The notes beneath the pieces are model-generated. The model saw only the letters and a program-made list of their open reading frames with translations. It ran no database searches and was not told the origin of the DNA. Both the position numbers and the translations under genes were made by a program. A DNA stretch of 41,120 nucleotides, from IMG/VR virus record IMGVR_UViG_3300021438_000026, positions 1 through 41,120 of that record; one strand, written 5' to 3'. This stretch comes from a virus. Positions 1-6,894 of this stretch are shown here, in pieces. Numbering within the stretch: the first letter of the stretch is position 1; every line of letters begins with the position of its first letter.

Positions 1-51
1 AGTCTTGCCCGCCCGAGGCGTTACAGTCAGTACTAACCGGAGCAACTCACC
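1..51 (+). promoter_or_regulatory. Upstream element of the left cassette (3' part)
   Basis: Bases 5-30 match the element at 40592-40617 and resemble 39900-39928: a CTTG box, then GCGTTACAGTC with a TACAGT that could act as a -10 hexamer. There is no good -35 at 17 bp. The 5' part of the element (TGTGAC) lies at the other end of the window (41096-41101). Joining the ends gives a TGTGAC-to-TACAGT distance of 41 bp, against 40 and 39 bp in the two internal copies. Confidence 0.5.
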
Positions 52-201
52 ATGTGGACGCCATTTGAATTCAACGGCCGCACCTACCGCACGAACAACG
101 ACGCCACGATTGTGGCCTACTGGTGCGAGCACCTGGGCAATTGGGTGCGGTCGATCAGCCCGGCCACGTATGCCGCAGCGCGCGAACGGGTGGCGTCATG
201 A
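52..201 (+). CDS. Small hypothetical protein, cassette gene 1 (left copy)
   Basis: A 49-residue ORF, too short for usual ORF cut-offs, starting MWTPFEFNGRTYRTN and ending ARERVAS. From NGRTYRTN onward it is nearly identical to the 52-residue product of 40635-40793; the first residues differ. The conservation of this reading frame between two copies is the main evidence that it is coding. It has an aromatic, Arg-rich N-terminal half (FNGRTYRTNND) and a short Ala-rich tail. The stop overlaps the next gene (TCATGA), so translation is likely coupled. CGGAG lies about 10 nt upstream as the ribosome binding site. No family is recognised. Its position in an array of tiny genes suggests an early accessory role (inference). 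Confidence 0.75.
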   Translation: MWTPFEFNGRTYRTNNDATIVAYWCEHLGNWVRSISPATYAAARERVAS

Positions 202-323
202 CCCACTATGCCAACGTGACCTACACGACTGCGGAGCTTGCCCCCGCTGTTACACTGCTTGAGCTGCTAGCCGAGTGCATCGCGGCGTACGGACCGCGCG
301 CTGTGCTTCAGGAGGTGCTGTGA
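198..323 (+). CDS. Small hypothetical protein, cassette gene 2 (left copy)
   Basis: A 41-residue ORF starting at the ATG that overlaps the previous stop (ATGA at 198-201). An in-frame ATG at 123 would run through gene 1 and is not needed. The product (starts MTHYANVTYTTAELAP, ends VLQEVL) differs from its paralogue at 40790-40915 at only a few positions, such as A5V and L23M. It is predicted mostly helical with a hydrophobic middle (TLLELLAECIAAYG); this is too short and too charged for a confident membrane helix. The end overlaps the next start as TGATG. AGGAGG at its 3' end (310-315) serves as ribosome binding site for the 60-residue gene. Function unknown. Confidence 0.75.
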   Translation: MTHYANVTYTTAELAPAVTLLELLAECIAAYGPRAVLQEVL

Positions 324-505
324 TGCCTACCCCTATGTGGCTAACCCCCGAAGGTCGTGCGCTGCACAGCGCCTTCGACGCGGGCTACGACGAGGCTTGC
401 GACGTGCACGGCGACCTGCGCAACAACCCATACCCACCCATGAGCCATGAGTCACACGAGTGGGTGCGAGGGTACGAGACACGGCGCATGGAGATGGCTG
501 ATTGA
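323..505 (+). CDS. Rmf/CrpP-fold-like small protein (left copy)
   Basis: A 60-residue protein starting MPTPMWLTPEGRAL. Residues about 18-58 fit the ribosome modulation factor pattern: an AxxxGY helix start, then NPY, then WxxGY and a basic end. In E. coli Rmf the matching blocks are AHQRGY, CPY and WLGGW. Rmf binds the 30S ribosome and drives 100S dimer formation; CrpP is a related small protein. Family placement rests on these spaced motifs and on length (Rmf is about 55 residues), with NPY replacing CPY. The paralogue is at 40915-41097 and a third relative is at 29069-29209. Translation is coupled to gene 2 through TGATG with a strong upstream AGGAGG. A ribosome-targeting role during infection is inference. 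Confidence 0.6.
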   Translation: MPTPMWLTPEGRALHSAFDAGYDEACDVHGDLRNNPYPPMSHESHEWVRGYETRRMEMAD

Positions 506-507
506 AA

Positions 508-585
508 ATGTGACGCGTGCACATTGTCTCTCGGGTCAAAGAGGCGCAGTATGCAGCCATCAGCAACGCAACGGGAGTAGGTGAG
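508..585 (+). promoter_or_regulatory. Leader/promoter element shared with 40063-40145
   Basis: Starts with TGTGACGC and ATTGTC, as at 40069-40087. It then contains an identical run of more than 20 bases (551-573) that is also found at 40110-40132 just before the ribosome binding site of an unrelated gene. TATGCA (550-555) could be a -10, but a -35 at the right distance is weak. Conservation of a non-coding leader in front of two different ORFs suggests a shared promoter or translational control signal. Confidence 0.45.
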
Positions 586-852
586 ATGAAAGTAGCGCAC
601 GCCTCAGTCACGGTTGCCCCGATTCGCTTCTTCGAAGATGGTAGCGGCGCGCCCACCACGGTCACGGTTGGCGGCTACAAGTATGCGTGCGATTACCTCA
701 ACGGCGCGCGGGTGCAGCTTATCAGCGAGTCACCCGGCACTCGGGTCGGCTGCAAGATCGCCGCTAGCCGGGCGAAAAGCGCCTACATCCAAGCAGTCTA
801 CGCGGGCGCGTCGTCGGACTGGTTCCGTGCGAACACCGCCATGTACGCCTAA
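586..852 (+). CDS. Small hypothetical protein (88 aa)
   Basis: The frame is open from 517, but the start is placed at ATG 586 because GGGAGTAGGTGAG gives a ribosome binding site there and the DNA before it is a conserved non-coding leader. The product starts MKVAHASVTVAPIRFF and ends FRANTAMYA. It has a beta-rich N-terminal half (alternating V/T residues, VTVGGYKYA) and a helical C-terminal half with two Tyr-rich stretches (SAYIQAVYA). No Cys cluster, signal peptide or membrane segment is seen and no family is recognised. It is the last gene of the left small-gene array and is followed by the promoter/hairpin of the terminase genes. An early accessory function is inferred from position only. 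Confidence 0.7.
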   Translation: MKVAHASVTVAPIRFFEDGSGAPTTVTVGGYKYACDYLNGARVQLISESPGTRVGCKIAASRAKSAYIQAVYAGASSDWFRANTAMYA

Positions 853-892
853 TTGACGCACCGCACCATAGCGGGCTACTCTGCCCGCTATG
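853..892 (+). promoter_or_regulatory. Putative promoter with hairpin covering the terS start codon
   Basis: TTGACG (853-858), 18 bp, then TACTCT (877-882) fits a weak sigma70 promoter whose start site would fall near the ATG at 890. A perfect 10-bp inverted repeat, CATAGCGGGC (867-876) and GCCCGCTATG (883-892), surrounds the -10 and contains the start codon. There is no Shine-Dalgarno sequence. It may be an operator, a leaderless start or a start-occluding hairpin. Confidence 0.5.
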
Positions 893-1696
893 CAAAAGCC
901 CCCGGCACGTTTCGCCCACCTGCTTGGCCCCGCGGTCAATGACCAGCTGACGGGGCAACCGCTTACCATCGAAGAAGAGCTATTTGCCCTGCGCGTTGTC
1001 GAGCTGCGCAACGGCGCCGCCGCGTACCGTGCGGTCTACGACTGCAGCAAGCTGGCGCCCTACGTTGTATATGACCACGCTCGGGTGCTGATGGGCCGTG
1101 CCGATGTGGCCGCACGTATCAGCGAGCATCGCGCCGTCATTGAGGCGCAATGTGTGGCCAAGGTGCTGGACCATCTGCGTGACTTGGATGACATCGCCAC
1201 GGCGGACCCTAACGAGCTCGTCAGCATCCGTATTTACAACTGCCGGCATTGCCACGGCGAAGGGCACGCCTATCGCTGGCGCGATGAGGCTGAGATGTCC
1301 AAGGCGTATGCTGAGTACGGTGCGGCGCTCGAGGCCCACCACATTGACCCGACGCGCCCCGCGCCAGCTGACCCGCCGGACAACTCAGGGGGCTATGGGT
1401 TCCGGCGCACTGACCCGGTCGACCTCGAGTGCCCGCAGTGCGAAGGGCAAGGCGTCACTGATGTAGTGCTGGCCGATACCACGTGCCTGAGCCCCAAGGC
1501 AGCCAAGCTGTACAAAGGGGCCAAGGTAACCAAAGAGGGGCGCATCGAGGTTCTTATGCACGACCAGACCGAGGCGCGCACGCTCATCCTGCGCGTGCTC
1601 GGTGCGCTCGGCGCCGGCGTCGGGGACAAGGGCGGACGCGAGGTGAGCGATGTGGATGCGGTGCTCAAGCGGATTGCGGATAGCTTGCCGTCGTGA
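890..1696 (+). CDS. terS: Terminase small subunit with two CxxCxGxG zinc motifs
   Basis: A 268-residue protein placed directly before, and overlapping (GTGA), the large terminase. The N-terminal region (about 25-90) is helical and resembles terminase small subunits that use an HTH to bind packaging sites (ELRNGAAAYRAVY). Residues 118-125 (CRHCHGEG) and 181-188 (CPQCEGQG) are two CxxCxGxG elements, the pattern also used by DnaJ-type zinc modules, and probably hold one zinc ion. An acidic, Pro-rich linker lies between them. The C-terminus (TLILRVLGALG) is a helix that may contact TerL. Role: recognises phage DNA and regulates the packaging motor. The start is ATG 890 inside a hairpin; no other good start was found. 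Small-subunit identity is secure by position and family feel, and zinc binding is inferred. Confidence 0.85.
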   Translation: MQKPPARFAHLLGPAVNDQLTGQPLTIEEELFALRVVELRNGAAAYRAVYDCSKLAPYVVYDHARVLMGRADVAARISEHRAVIEAQCVAKVLDHLRDLDDIATADPNELVSIRIYNCRHCHGEGHAYRWRDEAEMSKAYAEYGAALEAHHIDPTRPAPADPPDNSGGYGFRRTDPVDLECPQCEGQGVTDVVLADTTCLSPKAAKLYKGAKVTKEGRIEVLMHDQTEARTLILRVLGALGAGVGDKGGREVSDVDAVLKRIADSLPS

Positions 1697-4128
1697 GACA
1701 GACCGCCGAGCAACTCGCTACCGCTGAGGCTAAGTGCCGCGCGCGCTGGTATGAGTTGCGCGACCATCCGGTACAGTTGGCGTTTGTCCATGACGATGTG
1801 CGTTTCAAGTTGGCCCCGTGTGGCCGCCGCTGCTTACCCACCGGAACCCTCGTGGCTACACCGACAGGTCCCCGCGCCATCGAATCCCTACGCGTAGGCG
1901 ATACGGTTATGGGGCTTGACGGCCCCACCAATGTGACCGCTACTCACGACAATGGGGTGCAAGAAGTAGTAGGGCTCACTTCCCGCGGTCGAGAGTACCT
2001 GGCAGCCACCGACAACCATAAGCTTTGGGCCGCTCACGAGTATGCTTTTGATCCGCGGCGCAATTGGGCGGGGGGCTATGAGCGGATGGAAGTAGGTAGC
2101 CTAACTTCCCGGCACCGTGTGCGCAGGGTGTACCTCGGCGACGCTATCCGAGGGGGCAACGTTGCGGTGCCGCGGGCGTATTCCCTCGGCGCGCTGCTAG
2201 GCGACGGGTGCAGCCGCGACAATAAATCGACTGATGGCCGTTTCATGCGGTTCCTGTACGTGAGCGCCGGGGATCATCTGGTGCCCGAGGCTATCGCTGC
2301 CGAGATCGGCGGGCCTTACCGCAAACGCCCATCAGCCAACCACACGTGGCAGATTGCGGCAGGGCGCGGCGCGATGGACGCAGTGCCCTATTACCGCGAG
2401 TGGTGCGCAGGCAGGTACGCGCACGAGAAGATTGCCGATTGGGCAACAGTAGACACGTGGGACCGTGCCACGTGTTTGGCGTTCCTTGCGGGCATAATCG
2501 ACACAGACGGCTCGGTTTACTGGAAGTCATCGAAGCGGAAAGAGCTGGTAGTGCAGATAGGCATGCAGGCCCGCGCCGTCGTGGATGTGTGCGAACGGAT
2601 CGTCCATAAGTACTTCCAGGAATGGTGCACTCGCGAGGCGGACTGCCGCGCCAAGTATGTCAACGGGCCGGTCTACACGATCAAAACGACGTCCAATTGC
2701 ATGGCGGCCCGGCTGCTTACCGCGCTGCGTCCGTATCTTCGCAAGCGCTACGCGGACCCAGCCAGGCTAAAGCACGCCAATGTGCTGCCGGATCGCATTG
2801 GGTTGGCTCACGGGGCGCGCAGGCTCGCGCATACCTACGACATAACTGTAGCGAACGACTCAAATCTCTACGTTCTGCACGACGGGGGCATCGTAACCAG
2901 CAACAGCGGCAAAACCGAGCGGGCCAAGCGCAAGCTGGTCAAGGCTGCCATGCGCACGCCGGGCCGACCGTTCTTTGCCGCGGCCCCAACGCACAAGCAG
3001 GCCAAAACGATTTGGTGGGAGGACCTCAAGTTACTGAGCTTTGCCTACTGCTATGGGCCAGATGCCATTCGCGAGGGCGAGCTCACCATCCGTTTGCCTA
3101 ATGGGGCAAGTATCCACGTAATGGGGCTCGATGAGGCGCGGCGTATCGAGGGGGTACCGTGGGCCGGCGGGCCGATTGATGAGGTGGCGGACCTGCATGC
3201 CGACGCGGTCCCGTTGCACGTGCTGCCCGCGCTAAGCACCGAGGACCCGCGGTACCCAGGGTACAAACCCTGGCTCGATCTGATCGGTGTGCCCGAGGGG
3301 CTCAACCACTATTACGACATGTGCGAGCGGTCCAAGTCGGGAGTGTGGCGCAACTCCAAGGTGTACCACTGGACAAGCGCTGAGATTCTGTCTGCTGAGG
3401 AGATCGAGGATGCGCGTGGTCGCATGTCGGCCCGTCAGTTCCGCCAGGAGTACGAGGCGGCATTCGAGGGCGCGACGGGGCGCATCTACGAGGATTATGG
3501 CCATGCCAATACCACGACCGAGACGCTGCTGCCCACGGATGCGCTGAGCTGGATGCACGACTTCAACTATACGCCGCTGAGCTCATGTGTGGCCACCGAG
3601 CGTAACGGTAAGTTACTGATTGCAGACGAGATAGTGCTAACCTCGGCGGTGGCCCACAATGCCGCCGTCGAATTCTGCGAGAGGTACAAGGCGCACGCTA
3701 ATCGTAGCCTCAAGCTCTACGGGGACCCCGCGGGGCGTGCAGGCGAGAAGCACGCCCAACAATCCAACTACACCGCCATCGAAAGTTACCTCCGCAGTCA
3801 GGGCTGGAATGTGGAACGCCGCGTCAAGCTCGCAGCGCCAGCCATCCGAGACCGACAGAACGCAGTGCGCGCCAAGATCTGCAATGCCAAGGGCGACCGC
3901 ACGCTATTCGTCAACCCCAAGCTGGCGCCGACAGTCCACAAGGGGCTGAGCACCGTGCAGCTCAAGGAGGGCTCAGCGTTTCAGGAGGACGAGTCGAATA
4001 CTGCGCAACACATCACAACCGCGCTCGGCTATTGGATTGATCGCGAATGGCCGGTGCTGATAGACTCCACCGTACCGCGTCAGATCGTGACGCCTATCCC
4101 GAGTCATTCAGCGTTTAGGAGGAAATGA
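1693..4128 (+). CDS. terL: Terminase large subunit, intein-containing precursor
   Basis: An 811-residue precursor with GTG start overlapping the terS stop. N-extein is residues 1-46, intein 47-404 and C-extein 405-811, giving a 453-residue spliced product, normal for TerL. Splicing joins PCGRR to SGKTERAK, rebuilding a Walker A GRRSGKT. Walker B is GGPIDEVAD (acidic pair D496/E497). The C-terminal nuclease half includes HDFNYTPLS, ADEIV and GDPAG, consistent with an RNase H-like nuclease. Role: ATP-driven motor that packages DNA through the portal and cuts the concatemer. The enzyme should be inactive until the intein leaves, because the P-loop is split. An AGGAGG at the 3' end serves the next gene. 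Confidence 0.95.
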   Translation: MRQTAEQLATAEAKCRARWYELRDHPVQLAFVHDDVRFKLAPCGRRCLPTGTLVATPTGPRAIESLRVGDTVMGLDGPTNVTATHDNGVQEVVGLTSRGREYLAATDNHKLWAAHEYAFDPRRNWAGGYERMEVGSLTSRHRVRRVYLGDAIRGGNVAVPRAYSLGALLGDGCSRDNKSTDGRFMRFLYVSAGDHLVPEAIAAEIGGPYRKRPSANHTWQIAAGRGAMDAVPYYREWCAGRYAHEKIADWATVDTWDRATCLAFLAGIIDTDGSVYWKSSKRKELVVQIGMQARAVVDVCERIVHKYFQEWCTREADCRAKYVNGPVYTIKTTSNCMAARLLTALRPYLRKRYADPARLKHANVLPDRIGLAHGARRLAHTYDITVANDSNLYVLHDGGIVTSNSGKTERAKRKLVKAAMRTPGRPFFAAAPTHKQAKTIWWEDLKLLSFAYCYGPDAIREGELTIRLPNGASIHVMGLDEARRIEGVPWAGGPIDEVADLHADAVPLHVLPALSTEDPRYPGYKPWLDLIGVPEGLNHYYDMCERSKSGVWRNSKVYHWTSAEILSAEEIEDARGRMSARQFRQEYEAAFEGATGRIYEDYGHANTTTETLLPTDALSWMHDFNYTPLSSCVATERNGKLLIADEIVLTSAVAHNAAVEFCERYKAHANRSLKLYGDPAGRAGEKHAQQSNYTAIESYLRSQGWNVERRVKLAAPAIRDRQNAVRAKICNAKGDRTLFVNPKLAPTVHKGLSTVQLKEGSAFQEDESNTAQHITTALGYWIDREWPVLIDSTVPRQIVTPIPSHSAFRRK
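1831..2904 (+). mobile_element. Intein with LAGLIDADG homing endonuclease, in terL Walker A
   Basis: 358 in-frame codons from Cys (CLPTGTLV) to Asn (GIVTSN), followed by extein Ser as +1 nucleophile. Splicing block A is at residues 1-13, block B has TDNH at 60-63, and blocks F/G are at 335-358 (TYDITVANDSNLYVL). The penultimate residue is Ser instead of the usual His, a variation known in some inteins. Two dodecapeptide motifs, LGALLGDG (119-126) and LAGIIDTDG (219-227), both keep the acidic catalytic residue, so the homing endonuclease looks intact. Insertion at the P-loop of an essential ATPase is a classic homing target. Confidence 0.93.
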
Positions 4129-4232
4129 TGCACCCGCTACTCAAGATATCGATAGCCTGCGCCATAGTGGCAATCTGCCCGGTCCTCATCTGGGTCATGT
4201 TCATTTGGTGTAACCCGCGGCTCCTGGATTGA
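4128..4232 (+). CDS. Tiny single-membrane-span peptide
   Basis: A 34-residue ORF with one of the best ribosome binding sites in the window (AGGAGG at 4117-4122, 5 nt from ATG 4128; an ATG at 4125 is too close). The product is MHPLLKISIACA followed by a hydrophobic run (IVAICPVLIWVMFIW) that would span the membrane once, then CNPRLLD. It overlaps the terL stop by one base and precedes the GNAT gene by 8 nt. No family is recognised. Possible roles are a membrane-active accessory or lysis-timing peptide (inference). The strong ribosome binding site and clean hydrophobic core favour a real gene. Confidence 0.6.
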   Translation: MHPLLKISIACAIVAICPVLIWVMFIWCNPRLLD

Positions 4233-4240
4233 CCCCCTCA

Positions 4241-4651
4241 ATGCGCATCGTAATCCGCCGTGAACACGATCTCGAATGGCTGCGCGAGGTGCACCGCTTC
4301 GCGTTCCCGCACGATGTGTGGCCCGGCAACAACAATCTGTTTTGGGTTGCGGTGCACCCGGCCCGCGGCTTTCGTCAAGAGCAACTCGTTGGCTTTGCCT
4401 CGGCGTGTAACCATGGGGACATGTTGGAGCTCACAAGCTGCGCGGTGGTCTCCGCGGCCAATGGGCTTGGGCTGCAACGGCGGCTCATCCGGGTGCGTGA
4501 GGCGTACGCCAGGCGCCAAGGGTGCACCTGCGTCTGTACGTACGCGATCCACCATAACTACGGCTCAATTACCAACCTGATCCGTGCAGGCTATCGGTTC
4601 GTCCGAGGCTACTCGAGCACGCGGTATTTCCATTTCGTCCGCTATCTATAG
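4241..4651 (+). CDS. GNAT family N-acetyltransferase
   Basis: A 136-residue protein with the GNAT order: an N-terminal strand/helix (MRIVIRREHDLEWL), a beta hairpin (NNNLFWVAV, then QLVGFASA), strand 4 (LELTSCAVVSAAN) leading into the acetyl-CoA pyrophosphate loop NGLGLQRRLI (motif A, Q/RxxGxG/A-like), and motif B ending NLIRAGYRFV. The family transfers an acetyl group from acetyl-CoA to an amine; the substrate cannot be read from sequence. Such genes often lie between terminase and portal in podophages. ATG 4241 is chosen; an upstream in-frame TTG at 4229 is less likely. The gene ends before a string of hairpins and a new promoter. Host-protein or virion modification is inference. Confidence 0.85.
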   Translation: MRIVIRREHDLEWLREVHRFAFPHDVWPGNNNLFWVAVHPARGFRQEQLVGFASACNHGDMLELTSCAVVSAANGLGLQRRLIRVREAYARRQGCTCVCTYAIHHNYGSITNLIRAGYRFVRGYSSTRYFHFVRYL

Positions 4652-4779
4652 CAGCAAATCGCCCAATCGCTGCCTTATAAGGCAGGCCCGACAGGGCGCC
4701 GCGCGTCGGGAGGTCGGCCTCCTTACACTTGGTCGCTGAGTGTACGACGGGACGCGCGGCACCCGCTACCCTGCTCCTA
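4652..4779 (+). other. Structured intergenic region between GNAT gene and portal
   Basis: No ORF is supported here. A chain of inverted repeats is visible: CTGCC/GGCAG (4670-4685, centre TTATAA), CCCGAC/GTCGGG (4687-4710), GGAGG/CCTCC (4709-4722, 4-base loop) and ACACT/AGTGT (4725-4743). None is followed by a clear T-run, so a classic terminator is not certain. Together they separate the terminase block from the portal promoter and may slow or end transcription. Confidence 0.5.
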
Positions 4780-4819
4780 TTGTGCACCGCATCACAGTCC
4801 GCTATGATGCGGTGCACAA
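4780..4819 (+). promoter_or_regulatory. Portal promoter inside a perfect 15-bp palindrome (candidate operator)
   Basis: TTGTGC (4780-4785), 17 bp, TATGAT (4803-4808) is a good sigma70-like promoter. A perfect inverted repeat of 15-bp arms (4780-4794 and 4805-4819, 10-bp spacer) covers both the -35 and the -10 regions. The predicted start site (about 4815) is within a few bases of the portal ATG at 4819, and no Shine-Dalgarno sequence is present, so the mRNA may be leaderless. The symmetry suggests a dimeric repressor or activator site. Confidence 0.6.
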
Positions 4820-6882
4820 TGCCTGCATCCAATCTCCGTAAGGTCCACGAGCGCGCCCGTAAGCAATTCGACGACGCGCAGTCGGCTGTCTACGAGGAGC
4901 GCCGGCAATGCCTCGAGGACCGTCGGTTTTACTCCATCAGCGGTGCGCAATGGGACGGCCCATGGTCCGAGCAATGGGAAAACAAGCCAAAGATCGAAGT
5001 CAATAAGGTCCACAAGTCGGTCATGCGTGTCATCAATGAATGGCGCAACAACCGGCTCGACGTGGTCTTTACCTCGAAGGACGGCTCGGGCAACAGCGAG
5101 CTCAGCGACGCATGCGCCGACCTGTATCGCAGTGACGAGCAGGATAGCGGGGCGGAGGAAGCCTACGACAACGGCTATGAGGAAGCGGTGGGCGGTGGCA
5201 TGGGCGCGTGGCGCCTGCGTGCTTGCTACGAGGATGAAGGGGACGACGAGAACGAGTGTCAGCGCATTCGCTGGGAACCGATTCACGACGCGGATACCAC
5301 GGTATTTTTCAACGTCGGCTGCATGCGCCAAGACAAGGCGGACGCTAAGCAGTGCTGGGTGCTTACGCCCATGTCACACGAGGCGTACGAAGAGGAGTAC
5401 GGCGAGGACCCAAGCAGCTGGCCCAAAGATATCTGGACCTCCGATAGCGGCACGTTTGACTGGGTTACGCCTGACATGGTGTGGCTCGCCGAGTATTACG
5501 AGGTCGAGGAGTCCCCCGATACAGTCGAGGTGTGGACCAACGCCGCGACGGGCGAAGAGCAGCGCATTCGTGCGTCCGAGCTCGACGAAAAGGAACCCGA
5601 CGACCTCGACAGCCGCAGCGCCATGCGCAAGACTGGGTGGCGCAAAGACCGCACCAAGAAGGTTACCCGCAAGCGCGTTCACAAATACCTACTCGACGGC
5701 ATGCGCGTGCTCGAAGACTGCGGCTATATCGCGGGCCCGAACATCCCCGTTGTCGTCACGTACGGCAAACGCTGGGTCGTGGATCAAGTCGAGCGGTGCA
5801 TGGGGCACGTGCGGCTAGCCAAGGATGCGCAGCGGCTGAAGAATATGCAACTCAGCAAGCTGGCTGAGACTGCGGGCAAAACTTCCATAGAGAAGCCCAT
5901 TCTCACCCCTGAGCAGGTGCGCGGTCACGAGTTGTATTGGAGTCGCGACAACGTCGAGGACTACCCGTACCTGTTGGTTAATCCGATCCTCGACGCCAAC
6001 GGCCAAGAGGTAGCGACCGGCGCCATTGGCTACACGAAGGCGCCACAAATCCCGCCGGCACTTGCCGCGTTGCTGCAGATAACCGACCAAGACTTGGCGG
6101 ACCTCCTGGGAAACCAAGAGGCGGGCGAAGAGATGCGGCCCAACGCCTCGGGCAAGCTGCTTGAGTTGGTGCAAGCCAAGCTCGATATGCAGTCGTTCAT
6201 CTACGTGGACAACATGCGTAAGGCAGTCAAGCGCGGCGGCGAGATTTGGCTGGGTATGGCGCGCGAGCTGTACGTTGAGGAAGGTCGTACCATGAAGGGG
6301 ACGAGCCGCGAGGGCGCGCCGTCACCCATTGAGCTCATGAAGCCCATGGTGGACAAGCAGGGCAAGTCGGGCTACGCCAACGACCTGAGTGAAGCCAACT
6401 TTGATGTGACCGTGGATGTCGGCCCGACCACAAATAGCCGCAAGCAGTCCATCGTACGGGCGCTCACTGCGGTCATGCAAGTGACTGACGACCCCGAGAC
6501 GCGCAGCGTGCTCACCTCAATGATCCTGATGAACCTCGAGGGCGAGGGGCTGCAAGACGTGCGCGGCTACTTCCGCAAGAAGATGCTTCGCATGGGTGTG
6601 GCGCAACCGACCGACGAAGAGAAACAAGAGCTGGCCGACGAGCAGGCCAATCAGAAGCCTGACGCCAACGAGGAGTATCTCAAGGCGGCCGCCAAGCAAG
6701 CCGAGGCGGACGTGCTCAACAAGGTCAGCAACGCCGAGCTGAACCAGGCCAAGACGATGCAGATCTCCCAGGAGATTGACGTTTCCAAGGGCCAGCAAGC
6801 AATGGAAGTAATCGACCGCATGGCGCCCGCATCGGTGCAGCCTGCGACAAATTCCGGGACCAGCCCCCGAGTCAATGGCTGA
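4819..6882 (+). CDS. Portal protein (P22 gp1-like)
   Basis: A 687-residue portal in the size range of P22 gp1 (725 residues). The start is ATG 4819 (MPASNLRKVHER), at the end of the palindromic promoter; ATGs at 4804 and 4807 are in frame but lie inside the promoter. Family features are the early region SISGAQWDG followed by WENKPKIEVNKV, the acidic ring-like segments, and a long helical C-terminal part (EEYLKAAAKQAEADVL, then AELNQAKTMQ) expected to form the barrel. Role: a dodecameric ring at one vertex through which TerL pumps DNA and to which the gp4-like adaptor binds. It is followed by scaffold and coat in P22 order. Confidence is high from both sequence and order. Confidence 0.9.
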   Translation: MPASNLRKVHERARKQFDDAQSAVYEERRQCLEDRRFYSISGAQWDGPWSEQWENKPKIEVNKVHKSVMRVINEWRNNRLDVVFTSKDGSGNSELSDACADLYRSDEQDSGAEEAYDNGYEEAVGGGMGAWRLRACYEDEGDDENECQRIRWEPIHDADTTVFFNVGCMRQDKADAKQCWVLTPMSHEAYEEEYGEDPSSWPKDIWTSDSGTFDWVTPDMVWLAEYYEVEESPDTVEVWTNAATGEEQRIRASELDEKEPDDLDSRSAMRKTGWRKDRTKKVTRKRVHKYLLDGMRVLEDCGYIAGPNIPVVVTYGKRWVVDQVERCMGHVRLAKDAQRLKNMQLSKLAETAGKTSIEKPILTPEQVRGHELYWSRDNVEDYPYLLVNPILDANGQEVATGAIGYTKAPQIPPALAALLQITDQDLADLLGNQEAGEEMRPNASGKLLELVQAKLDMQSFIYVDNMRKAVKRGGEIWLGMARELYVEEGRTMKGTSREGAPSPIELMKPMVDKQGKSGYANDLSEANFDVTVDVGPTTNSRKQSIVRALTAVMQVTDDPETRSVLTSMILMNLEGEGLQDVRGYFRKKMLRMGVAQPTDEEKQELADEQANQKPDANEEYLKAAAKQAEADVLNKVSNAELNQAKTMQISQEIDVSKGQQAMEVIDRMAPASVQPATNSGTSPRVNG

Positions 6883-6894
6883 GGGTGAGTAGCA

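Larger units (their letters stand above)
1..505 (+). repeat. Left copy of a ~500-bp duplicated three-gene cassette
   Basis: Bases 1-505 are a diverged copy of about 40588-41097: an upstream element followed by three overlapping small genes (49, 41 and 60 codons here; 52, 41 and 60 there). Identity is very high in gene 2 and in the 3' part of gene 1, and lower around the gene 1 start and in the 60-codon gene. The copies are not identical, so this is gene duplication and not an exact terminal redundancy. If the window ends are joined, the two copies lie in tandem. Confidence 0.9.

Noticed and set aside
1-505. Direct terminal repeat of a linear genome
   Set aside because: The two end copies differ at many positions and in gene 1 length, so they are diverged paralogues. 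A true terminal redundancy would be identical.
508-530. Complete CRP operator
   Set aside because: Only the TGTGA half is conserved; the opposite half reads CACAT or TACAT and is absent in other copies. A CRP site is not supported.
4687-4722. Rho-independent terminator after the GNAT gene
   Set aside because: Stems exist but no T-run follows, so it is listed only as a structured region.
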